Below are positions 9,202-16,876 of a stretch of 64,000 bases of DNA, piece after piece. The notes beneath the pieces are model-generated. The model was given only the letters and a program-made list of their open reading frames with translations. It was not told where the DNA came from and did not search any database. The stretch comes from Kamptonema sp. UHCC 0994. Lineage in GTDB: Bacteria; Cyanobacteriota; Cyanobacteriia; Cyanobacteriales; Microcoleaceae. The stretch covers positions 48,925 to 112,924 of the forward strand of contig NZ_JARFTR010000242.1 in assembly GCF_029167235.1 (NCBI RefSeq). The letters run 5' to 3'. The position numbers and the translations under genes are program-made. How positions within the stretch are numbered: the stretch's first letter is position 1; every line of letters starts with the position of its first letter.

Positions 9202-9235
9202 AAACCGTGCTTGTAACTTTCGCTACACACGGCTC
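9202..9235 (-). ncRNA. Group II intron domain V
   Basis: Read on the minus strand, GAGCCGTGTGTAGCGAAAG followed by TTACAAGCACGGTTT forms the compact hairpin of domain V, with a GAAA tetraloop and the paired GAGCCGTG/CACGGTTT base. It lies 33 bases after the maturase stop, as expected. Domain V holds the catalytic metal-binding triad of the ribozyme. Confidence 0.85.
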
Positions 9236-9267
9236 CTTGATAATTCCACCCTTGTTATGGGTACGAG

Positions 9268-11064
9268 TTATAACGGTTTGTCATCATGGTTTTCGCACCT
9301 TTCAATCCTACCTACACGGTCTTTATCAGTAGAGCCGTTAGTCCGGTTCTGATAAGTGTCAATGTTAGGGCTGACCTTGGGGTAACTTGACCCGTCTTTA
9401 GCCGTTTTTGAGTCGTGGCAGTGTCTGTGTAGAAGTTGAAGGTTATCGTAGGTATCTTTACCGCCTATACTTTTTGGTTTAATATGGTCAACTTCTACAA
9501 TATCTGCACTGGTAAAGTACAGACCACAGTGAGAACAAATACCCTTTTGTTGCTTGATTAATTCTGATACTCGTTTAGGAGTATCTGGGTATTCTCCCCT
9601 TCGCTTACTCCAGTAAGACCAGTCACCATTGTAAGGACTAGCTTCGCCTTTCACCTTTGTGTGCCGTACAATTGCCGTGTCAGCGTGAAGGGTTAATGTT
9701 ATCCCGTCTTCGGTTCTGAAACACCATTTGCGGTTGCCTACTGGTCGCCAGTATTTATCCACGTTGATGTCCCCTTTTCCCCTCGATTTTGCCCAAGCTC
9801 TTAATTTTTGCCACGTTAGGCTATCAACCTTCTCAAAGGTTGCCTTGCTAACTTTAGTTGAGTAATAGTTTGACCATCCCCTAATAATTGGATTGAGCTT
9901 GCTAATTAAAGCAGCTTGAGGGGCGGTTTTGTGGGTGTCTATTACCTCAGCAATCTTGGCTAGATGCACCTTTATTTTGGCTTTCGAGGGTGTAATTAGT
10001 GTGTTAAAACTGAGCGGTATTCCTTTTGTATTTTTGGCACATCGATATGTGCCAGTTTTAAATTGCTGTACATGGAACCCTAAGAACTCAAACCCGACAT
10101 TACCTTCAATCTCAATGAAGGTGTGGGTTAATTTTGTTTTACTTGGCTTTAATTCCAATCCCATATCACTTAACCAGTCTGCAATTATCTCTTTACACTT
10201 CATAACTACACTCAAATTTTCGTGCATAATTACGAAGTCGTCAGCATAGCGAATTAGGCTAAGGGCTTGGCGATTATCTCGTTTAGTTCCTTTTAGTGTT
10301 TCCGCGTACTTTTTTACTCTTTCTTCCATACCATGTAGGGCAATGTTCGCCAGTAGCGGAGATATTACCCCGCCTTGTGGTGTACCCTCAAAAGTAGGGA
10401 ATAATGAATCCTGCTCACAGTACCCTGCTTTTAGCCATGTCCTAATTTGACGGCTCAAGGTAGGGTATGTGTGTATTTTTGTGAGTAATGCTTTATGGTC
10501 TATACGGTCGAAGCATTTAGCAATATCAGCATCCAGCACATATTTTGCTTTTTGTTTGATACCGTCAAATATTGCCTCAATCGCATCGTGACAGGAACGC
10601 CCTGGTCTGAAGCCGTAAGAATTAGGCTCAAATTTTGCCTCCCACTCAGGCTCAAGCGCAGATTTTACTAACGCTTGCAAAGCGCGGTCTTCCATTGTAG
10701 GTATTCCCAGAGGTCGCTTTTCATCACTACCGGGTTTTGGAATCATTACCCGTCTAGTGGGTTTGGACTTCCCGGTAACTCTCAACCGTTTAACCAGTTT
10801 TACCCGTTGCCTGGGTGTTAGGGATTTTACCCCATCAACCCCAGCAGTATTCTTTCCTTGGTTATCTTGGGTAACTCTACGTACCGCTATACACTTTGCA
10901 GACCAAGACCTAATTAGGGTCTTTTGAAGTTTGCGAACTGCTTTAACGTCACCTCGTTCACTCGCTTGGAATATTCTCTTTTGCAACTTGAAAGTTACCC
11001 GTTCTAGCTTGCGCCAGTTGATATCTTTCCATTCCACCGTCAGATTTTTCTGCGTATTAGACAT
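9268..11064 (-). CDS. ltrA: Group II intron reverse transcriptase/maturase with HNH endonuclease
   Basis: The 598-residue protein contains the reverse transcriptase fingers/palm (VDGVKSLTPRQR, KRPLGIPTMEDRALQALVK, YGFRPGRSCHDAI, GTPQGGVISPLLAN) and the catalytic RYADDFVI near residues 271-278. These are followed by the maturase X domain (LNPIIRGWSNYY) and a C-terminal HNH nuclease with CSHC, EVDHIKPKSIGG and HRHCHD. It would splice the intron RNA, nick target DNA and copy the intron in. All domains look intact with no stops. It is encoded inside the intron after the large domain I. The length is normal for HNH-bearing cyanobacterial maturases. Confidence 0.95.
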   Translation of the reverse strand: MSNTQKNLTVEWKDINWRKLERVTFKLQKRIFQASERGDVKAVRKLQKTLIRSWSAKCIAVRRVTQDNQGKNTAGVDGVKSLTPRQRVKLVKRLRVTGKSKPTRRVMIPKPGSDEKRPLGIPTMEDRALQALVKSALEPEWEAKFEPNSYGFRPGRSCHDAIEAIFDGIKQKAKYVLDADIAKCFDRIDHKALLTKIHTYPTLSRQIRTWLKAGYCEQDSLFPTFEGTPQGGVISPLLANIALHGMEERVKKYAETLKGTKRDNRQALSLIRYADDFVIMHENLSVVMKCKEIIADWLSDMGLELKPSKTKLTHTFIEIEGNVGFEFLGFHVQQFKTGTYRCAKNTKGIPLSFNTLITPSKAKIKVHLAKIAEVIDTHKTAPQAALISKLNPIIRGWSNYYSTKVSKATFEKVDSLTWQKLRAWAKSRGKGDINVDKYWRPVGNRKWCFRTEDGITLTLHADTAIVRHTKVKGEASPYNGDWSYWSKRRGEYPDTPKRVSELIKQQKGICSHCGLYFTSADIVEVDHIKPKSIGGKDTYDNLQLLHRHCHDSKTAKDGSSYPKVSPNIDTYQNRTNGSTDKDRVGRIERCENHDDKPL

Positions 11065-11719
11065 ATATATTGCTACTTGGATTATTCCTTTGAAATTACC
11101 GAGTATCTGTCAGCATATCTCTACCATTACAGTAGAGCATTCGCTTCTGATACCATCCCGCTCTTAACTATCATTCGTTTAGCTACTTACTGGATTTCGA
11201 CCTCTCCAGAGGTAGTTAAGAGTTACTTCGTTCCGATTACACATTTGATTGAGTCTTTAGCGCGATGCTCTCCACCGGGTTTATGGGCGGTGCTTATAAG
11301 TCGGAGCTACAACCGCTTATGCCCTATCCTTGCCTTTTGGCTTGGTGTTTATCAAGTCTTTACCGTACTTTTTTTTTCAGCGGGTTTATTCTTGATTCAG
11401 TCTTTTACACCATCAAAAGTTACGATGGTTCAAACGCATCTTTGCTTACGCTACGCATGGACTCTTGCTAGACAGGTTTCTGGGTTGACTCCCGAAAGTT
11501 CTGCCGTTTAACCCCGCTTTAGCCTAGTGGTTGCTACCCAGTAAACTAGGGGTTATGCTTTCACCTCTGCACTTGAGGGGTAGGACTTGACTCACGGAGC
11601 CTCACCTACAAATGTAATCAGTTGTCACTAACTGCCTGAGCAGCTAGGCTAACCGTCCCATAAGGGTTTGAATCCTTATTTTAGGTTAAACGAATCGCAC
11701 GGGGCAATCTTTTAGGCAA

Positions 11720-12225
11720 TCTTAACAGTCTATTCGATTAATTCGGCTTACTCAAGACAGTCTATTCAATTAGTTCGGCTTGCTCAAAACAGTCTATTCA
11801 ATTAGTTCGGCTCAGCGAGAGATTGAGAGCAAATTATCAATCTTGAGCCTGTTTTGAATCAATTGCAATTTCCATTGCTTCAATTCAGGATTGCAGAGTT
11901 TGTTGTAAAAATCTTAAATAATTCTTAAGCGTACCAGGACGTGAAAAAACCTCAAAATTCACTTTTTTGGAGTGAGTTTTTTTGAGTTTTTCTGCATAAA
12001 TTTGAGTTTTTTTGAATAAATTTGTGCAAGCTGCAAATTGAAGTGTTCGCTGTTTTTGGCTTAATTAGCAACAAAAAACTCATAAAAACTCAAATTTATG
12101 CAAATTTATGCAAATTTATGCAAGGTAGAAAGCTTGCACAAAAAGCAGAGATGGATGGTAGCAAGCAATGTTTTTGTGATCACAAATCTGACTGTTAAGT
12201 GCGGAAAGAAAAATAATGCACCCTC
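11720..12225. repeat. Long direct repeat, copy B
   Basis: This region repeats 3939-4385 with divergence. It keeps the order of the CAGTCT-ATTCGATTA unit (here triplicated), the segment GTACCAGGACGTGAAAAAAC, an AT-rich inverted repeat of CATAAATTTGAG with CTCAAATTTATGCAAATTTA, and the block AGAGATGGATGGTAGCAAGC with the palindrome TTTGTGATCACAAA. No protein is encoded. It lies between the 5' end of the group II intron and the mobilisation genes, as copy A lies upstream of the oxidoreductase. Confidence 0.75.
11725..11819. repeat. Three tandem copies of a 32-base unit
   Basis: Units start at 11725, 11757 and 11789 and follow ACAGTCTATTCAATTAGTTC plus GGCTTGCTCAAA with few changes. A single related unit occurs at about 3942-3973 in copy A of the long repeat, so the expansion arose after the copies separated or was lost from copy A. 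No palindrome is evident within the unit. Confidence 0.8.
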
Positions 12226-12741
12226 CTTTTACGGAAGCCTAACCGCAAGGTCGGGTTTAATACTTTTTTAAGCTTTAATGACAACTGTAACTGTTTGTAC
12301 TACAAGTTAACTGAATATTGTCTCGACACAATAATGCTCCGTTTTTTGGCATAAAGCGATGCCTGCGGCTGGCTACGCCTACGCGTAGTCGGCTCCGACT
12401 GCACAAAAATTACCATTCTGACCCCGGCATAGATAATGTATGCTCGCATTATCGGCTCGCGCAACATTGAGCGGTGGGACAGTTGTTGCCATACCCATAG
12501 ATCATCTCAACTTGGGACAGTGCGGTGAGTGTACTGACTTCAAAGAGAGCTACTACGAATCGACTTCCCGCGATCGCAAGAGCCTCGCGCATAGAACCCA
12601 CCACTACCACCAGCTTTTTGCTCGCTTGTGACTACCATCGCCGGAGTCAGAGGGCACGCGATCGCACCTCAATGAACAATTTATACAATTAAAGGAAATT
12701 ATCGTAGTCAATCTCTACTTTAATAAACCCTAATAGCCCTC
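12226..12741. other. Non-coding stretch with a cyanobacterial dispersed repeat
   Basis: No convincing gene is seen; a 63-codon frame at 12440-12631 lacks any motif. At 12354-12383 lies GCGATGCCTGCGGCTGGCTA followed by CGCCTACGC. This is an inverted copy of the element inside the IS at about 7229-7258 (GCGTAGGCGTAGCCAGCCGT then AGGCATCGC). Such GCGATGCC-type repeats are scattered in cyanobacterial genomes. Confidence 0.5.
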
Positions 12742-12759
12742 TCCAATTGGGGGGGATAA
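12742..12759 (-). promoter_or_regulatory. C-run/AATTGG motif upstream of mobC
   Basis: On the minus strand the sequence is TTATCCCCCCCAATTGGA. A near-identical motif lies at 15053-15069 in the opposite orientation, so the two form an inverted repeat around mobC and the relaxase gene. Related motifs precede other plasmid genes at 23691, 29871 and 32736. It may be an operator, a promoter element or part of an oriT. Confidence 0.35.
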
Positions 12760-12834
12760 AATCACCAGAATAGCGGGGTTCAATTACAGTTGTTAACTTG
12801 TATATTTACAAACAGTGATTACCGATTAAAAGCT

Positions 12835-13236
12835 ATGAAAAATTTACCGAAAGTCAGACCCAGAGAGCAGCTATCAAGCCATATCCACATCCGCTTGACT
12901 GACTCCGATTACAGCCAAATTCAAACACTAGCTCACCAAGTAAACTTGAGTATGAGCGACTTCATGCGTCGTGCAGCTTTGAGGAGAACTATGCCACACC
13001 CTCTATCTGTATTTGATTTGAAAGCCTATCAAGTTTTATGCCAAATTAATGCTCAACTTAAAATGGCAGCAAACAACCTCAATCAGATGAAGAAAGCTTG
13101 CAATAGTGCTCTGGTATTGGGAGAACCCGTTATTGTTAATAGAGGACTCTTAGAAAATGTACAGCAACTTATTCGAGAGAACCAAACTGCAATTAAAACA
13201 ATAGTTGCCAACCTCACCAATTCTACAGTCCGCTAA
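12835..13236 (+). CDS. mobC: MobC-like relaxosome accessory protein
   Basis: From the ATG at 12835 (MKNLPKVRPREQ) this is a 133-residue protein. An upstream in-frame start at 12790 is less likely because it would add a poorly conserved 15-residue tail. The segment HIHIRLTDSDYSQIQTLAHQ followed by NLSMSDFMRRAAL has the pattern of a ribbon-helix-helix DNA-binding domain. The later part (INAQLKMAANNLNQM) matches the MobC family signature LxxIGxNLNQ in character. MobC helps load the relaxase at the origin of transfer. The relaxase gene follows 50 bases downstream, supporting the call. Confidence 0.8.
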   Translation: MKNLPKVRPREQLSSHIHIRLTDSDYSQIQTLAHQVNLSMSDFMRRAALRRTMPHPLSVFDLKAYQVLCQINAQLKMAANNLNQMKKACNSALVLGEPVIVNRGLLENVQQLIRENQTAIKTIVANLTNSTVR

Positions 13237-13286
13237 TTCTTAATAAACCTCAGCAATTGATGTAATAAATCTACTGTGAAACGGCT

Positions 13287-15050
13287 ATGATTGGCAAACA
13301 AATCAAAGGTACAGGCTTTCGTGGCTGTCTGAACTATGTGCTCGGCAAAAAAGATGCCGATTTAATTGGTGGTACTATGTGTGGACAAACACCTGAAGAA
13401 CTTGCTGCTGAATTTGCCATTGCCAGACAACTAAGACCTAACCTGAAAATAGCAGTATTTCATGCTACTTTATCTGTCGATTCTACCCAGAAACTAGAAG
13501 TAGATGTTGACAATGACCAGCGCTGGCTGGCAATTGCAGCTAACTACATGAAAGCGATGGAATTTGACAATAATCAGTATGCAGTTGTCAAACACAGCGA
13601 TACAAACCATGACCACATTCACATCGTTGCCAGTCGCATTCGCCTAGATGGAAGTGTCGTTGATGATAGCTGGGATTATTACAGAAGCCAAGAAGTAATC
13701 CGCCAGTTAGAAAGAGACTACAATTTAGAAGCTGTTACACCTAGTTGGGAAACATATAAGCGAGCTCCGACTACTGGAGAACACAGGTACTTACAAAGCA
13801 AGGGAAACAAGAGTGTCAGAGTGCAATTACAAGACCTAATTGATGAAGTCACCCAAGATCAGCCAACTATGCCAGAATTTGTTGAACGGTTGCAGCAACA
13901 AAGCGTAGAGGTGCAAGTAAAAACAACTCAAAGTGAACTAAGTCAAGGCATTTCTTACAAAATAGATGGAGTTGCTTTTAGCGGTACTCAATTAGGGAAA
14001 GCCTACACTTTTTCTGGATTGCAGAAGTATCGAAATGTTAGCTATGATCAAGGGCGAGATAACGCCCTAATTGATGCTTTAATGCAGCCACAACACTTAG
14101 AAATGGCTGGGGATGAAAAACAGGCAAATGAGTTAGAGTCGTTACAATCTGAGGTAGAAGCAACTGTACCTAAAATTCTGGCAACAGCAAATGAATTAGA
14201 GTTGCCACAATCTGAGATAGAAGTCACCGTACCTGTAATCCCTGCAACACCAAATAAATTAGAGTTACAACTATCAATGCTGCCAGAACAAAAGTCTCAG
14301 AAACAACAGAAGCAAGAAGAACATAAACCCCACCAATCATGGGGAAATGAAATTGCCCCAATCGTACTCGCTCTACTTGATTCTTATCAAGCAGATAGCC
14401 TTGAAAGTAACAACAAACGCTATCAAATCGATCGGCTTCCCGAAAGTTGCGATGTTGTAGTTCAGCGTGTAGATACCCTTGAACCCGTACCGAATTGTAC
14501 ACAGGTACTCGGTTTTAATTACTCCAAAAAAGGACTAAAAGTTTGGCACAACCTGCTAACTCAAGAGGATGTAGAACACTTTCAGGCCGTTGACCAGCAG
14601 TTGTCCGACAACCAGCAACAACTACAACAGCAACAAACACCGCAACAGCAAATTTTAGAAGCTCAACAAGAAAACCTACAAAACCGCACCATAGCTGAAG
14701 AGATCGTTCCCATTGCCGGAGCAGCATTAGAACACACACTACTTACTACTAAAACACCAGCACCAGCAATAGATTGGAACCAGTATCGCATTAGCTGGAA
14801 TCGTCAAGAGCTAGAACTTGCCATAACCGTTTCTGACGGTAGAGGCGAGATTCTTCGAGCCAGTTTTGAAGACGACGGAACCTATCACTTACCAGCTTGC
14901 TCCGTTACACCAGAAGATGTGAAAAACTTTCAAACTTTGCGCCAAGAATTGCAGGAACAATTGCCCTACAAAGCACCTCAACTACAAAAAAGTTTATCCA
15001 ACCAGCTACAGCGACAACCGCCTAGCCGCAAACAAATTGAACTCGACTGA
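13287..15050 (+). CDS. Relaxase/mobilisation nuclease (VirD2/MobA-like)
   Basis: The N-terminal 250 residues form a relaxase domain. Tyr17 in GFRGCLNYVLGKKDAD is the candidate nucleophile, and the metal-binding motif HSDTNHDHIH (His103, His108, His110, His112) is complete. LGxGTMCG-like and FHATLSV strands match the Relaxase family (PF03432). Residues after about 280 are glutamine-rich with repeated ELESLQSEVEATVP-type units and probably form a flexible tail or coiled coil. The protein would nick one strand at oriT, remain bound to the 5' end and lead it through the secretion channel. The oriT itself was not located, but the space upstream of mobC is the likely place. The full length of 587 residues is normal. 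Confidence 0.9.
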   Translation: MIGKQIKGTGFRGCLNYVLGKKDADLIGGTMCGQTPEELAAEFAIARQLRPNLKIAVFHATLSVDSTQKLEVDVDNDQRWLAIAANYMKAMEFDNNQYAVVKHSDTNHDHIHIVASRIRLDGSVVDDSWDYYRSQEVIRQLERDYNLEAVTPSWETYKRAPTTGEHRYLQSKGNKSVRVQLQDLIDEVTQDQPTMPEFVERLQQQSVEVQVKTTQSELSQGISYKIDGVAFSGTQLGKAYTFSGLQKYRNVSYDQGRDNALIDALMQPQHLEMAGDEKQANELESLQSEVEATVPKILATANELELPQSEIEVTVPVIPATPNKLELQLSMLPEQKSQKQQKQEEHKPHQSWGNEIAPIVLALLDSYQADSLESNNKRYQIDRLPESCDVVVQRVDTLEPVPNCTQVLGFNYSKKGLKVWHNLLTQEDVEHFQAVDQQLSDNQQQLQQQQTPQQQILEAQQENLQNRTIAEEIVPIAGAALEHTLLTTKTPAPAIDWNQYRISWNRQELELAITVSDGRGEILRASFEDDGTYHLPACSVTPEDVKNFQTLRQELQEQLPYKAPQLQKSLSNQLQRQPPSRKQIELD

Positions 15051-15052
15051 AC

Positions 15053-15069
15053 TTATCCCCCCAATTGGA
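15053..15069 (+). promoter_or_regulatory. C-run/AATTGG motif upstream of the BRO gene
   Basis: TTATCCCCCCAATTGGA begins two bases after the relaxase stop and is the inverted mate of the motif at 12742-12759. It is followed by a short palindrome GGAGCGCTCC (15067-15076). The next gene starts 118 bases downstream. Confidence 0.35.
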
Positions 15070-15187
15070 GCGCTCCGATTTTACTGTTAAGATTCACTCT
15101 CTTAGCGGTAGGCAAAAGTCCATTTAATATTTTACAATCGTCGAAAGTTACCAACCATTATTCCACTTTACGCTGCAAAATCTTACC

Positions 15188-16786
15188 ATGAAACTAGAAG
15201 AAATCACACCAATAATCACCCCCTACCGCTCCCTCCAAATTGGCGAATCTTTAATCGAAATTCTCAAACTAGAAGACGAATATTGCCTATCTCAGACTCA
15301 AGCAGAAAGAGCCATTGGCAAACAAGATAACTCTACTTTAAGATACCAGCTCGAACGAGCGCAACTGTGGAAATCACCTTGGAATAACTCTCTCAAAGTT
15401 AAAAAACAAGCCCCCAACGGCAAACTCGATCAAATCCGTACCATTCATCCCATCCCTCTCGAAATGGTCTATTTATATTGGCAGCTTCAAGCCCAAACCC
15501 GGCCCCAAGCTAAAGCCCTAATTGAAACACTCGGAGAAAATGGTCTTGAACAGTTTAAACAAATTGTTGATAGTGCTTTCAGGAGTTCTGAGCAATCACA
15601 ACCCTCTATTTCCTACCAAATTAATCCGCCATTGAAGCCAGAAAATATCACGCCAACACACTCGCAAACGGAAACCAAAATCCAAACACAGCAACCAGTG
15701 GCTTTCACAAATATAGACTATACAGAGGAAATTCCTTGTGGTAAATTACTCAAGTTCAACAACTTTGAGATAGAAGTCTTCAAGTTCCATAACATCTACT
15801 GCCTTTCTCAAAAAGAAGTGTTTAAGACCATCGACAAATCACCTGCGGGAGCCGACATAGAATATTGCCTCCGACGATTTAAACTTTGGCACTCAACCTT
15901 ACCAGAATTCATTATTATCAAAAAACTCTGTTGTCCGCCTCCTAAATATTTTTTAATCAATTTCCGCTTAGAAGCTGAACGCAACAATCGCATAAAACCT
16001 GTTCCTTTAAACATGGCTTACCTTTACTGGAAGGTTCAAGCTATTAACGGTCAGTTTCCAGCTATCGAACTAATAGAAGCTTTAGGAGATAATGGTTTAG
16101 AACGACTCATGGAATTAGCTGATGCTACTTTTAATGCCACTGTTGAAACCAAAGTAAAGAACGCCTTAACTCCCCAATCTAGCTATTCAGAAATAGTCAC
16201 ATTATCAGCCATTGACAAACCTGAATATCCGACCGTTCAACAAACAAGCCAAACTCAGGAAATCCATGAATGGCAGCAATTTAAGTTTGAAGGAAAACAA
16301 GTGCGGATGGTAGGAACACCGGATACCCCTTCATGGATAGCTCAAGATGTTTGTGATGTCTTAGGGATTGCTGAAGCCAGATCCTCAATGCGGGATTTTG
16401 ATGAAGATGAGAGAGGCGTGCATACTATGCACATCACCGAAATCACTGGAAAACAACGGTTACAGCCAATGCTAACTGTTACCGAACCTGGAATGTACAG
16501 ATTGCTCTTAAAATCTCGCAAGCCAATAGCAAAGCGCTTTAAGAGGTGGGTGTTTCACGAAGTGCTACCAGCTATTCGTAAAACAGGCTACTATAGTACC
16601 GATCGCTCCCGCGACAATTCTGAATTCTCTGAACTTGAACAGGACTTAGAGAGAGCAAAGCATGAAATCAAACAATATCAAGCAGAAAGCTACAAATTGA
16701 GACTGTCAATCGAGCGAACCAAATTTTCTTTTAACCATTTAGTTCAAGAAACAACCCACGTTTTCTCTCTCTTAAATAGCCTATGA
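15188..16786 (+). CDS. BRO-N domain protein with a duplicated N-terminal domain
   Basis: Residues about 358-480 form a BRO-N (phage antirepressor) domain: WQQFKFEGKQVRMVG, WIAQDVCDVLGIAEARSSMR, TVTEPGMYRLLLKSRKP and FKRWVFHEVLPAIRKTG. A short coiled coil follows. The N-terminal part has two related copies of an unknown domain of about 125 residues. The first runs from about 14 (IGESLIEILKLEDEYCLSQT to ALIETLGENGLEQFKQIVDS). The second runs from about 182 (FNNFEIEVFKFHNIYCLSQK to ELIEALGDNGLERLMELADA). Each copy has a GDNGLE-like C-terminal helix of the kind seen in BRO-associated domains, so all three may be versions of a DNA-binding module. The protein is probably a transcriptional regulator of plasmid functions. 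The start ATG at 15188 is the first in frame. Confidence 0.8.
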   Translation: MKLEEITPIITPYRSLQIGESLIEILKLEDEYCLSQTQAERAIGKQDNSTLRYQLERAQLWKSPWNNSLKVKKQAPNGKLDQIRTIHPIPLEMVYLYWQLQAQTRPQAKALIETLGENGLEQFKQIVDSAFRSSEQSQPSISYQINPPLKPENITPTHSQTETKIQTQQPVAFTNIDYTEEIPCGKLLKFNNFEIEVFKFHNIYCLSQKEVFKTIDKSPAGADIEYCLRRFKLWHSTLPEFIIIKKLCCPPPKYFLINFRLEAERNNRIKPVPLNMAYLYWKVQAINGQFPAIELIEALGDNGLERLMELADATFNATVETKVKNALTPQSSYSEIVTLSAIDKPEYPTVQQTSQTQEIHEWQQFKFEGKQVRMVGTPDTPSWIAQDVCDVLGIAEARSSMRDFDEDERGVHTMHITEITGKQRLQPMLTVTEPGMYRLLLKSRKPIAKRFKRWVFHEVLPAIRKTGYYSTDRSRDNSEFSELEQDLERAKHEIKQYQAESYKLRLSIERTKFSFNHLVQETTHVFSLLNSL

Positions 16787-16876
16787 GATATTGAGGGTAA
16801 TTGTAAAAACCGCTGTCCATGTCCGTGAGGGAGCCGCTTTCAGCGGCTTAGTAGAGCTCACTCAATCCATCAGGAA

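Larger units (their letters stand above)
9160..11700 (-). mobile_element. Group II intron with maturase gene
   Basis: On the minus strand the element begins GTGCGATTCG at 11700, matching the GUGYG 5' consensus. It continues through about 630 bases of structured RNA before the maturase start at 11064, and ends after domains V and VI near 9160. Domain VI can be drawn between 9200 and 9165 as a hairpin of GAGAGGTTAAGG with CCTTAATCGACTCT, including an unpaired A suited to be the branch point, followed by TAAC. The 5' end is fairly well fixed; the 3' end could be off by a few to fifteen bases. The intron sits in non-coding sequence, close to copy B of the long repeat. It appears complete (ORF, domains V and VI) and could be active. 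Confidence 0.78.

Noticed and set aside
9929..10249. Frame on the plus strand within the maturase
   Set aside because: It is antisense to conserved reverse transcriptase sequence.
11077..11511. 144-codon plus-strand frame upstream of the maturase
   Set aside because: It lies in the structured 5' RNA of the group II intron on the opposite strand and has no motif.
12440..12631. 63-codon frame in the gap before mobC
   Set aside because: No motif, no ribosome site and odd composition; the gap also contains dispersed repeats.
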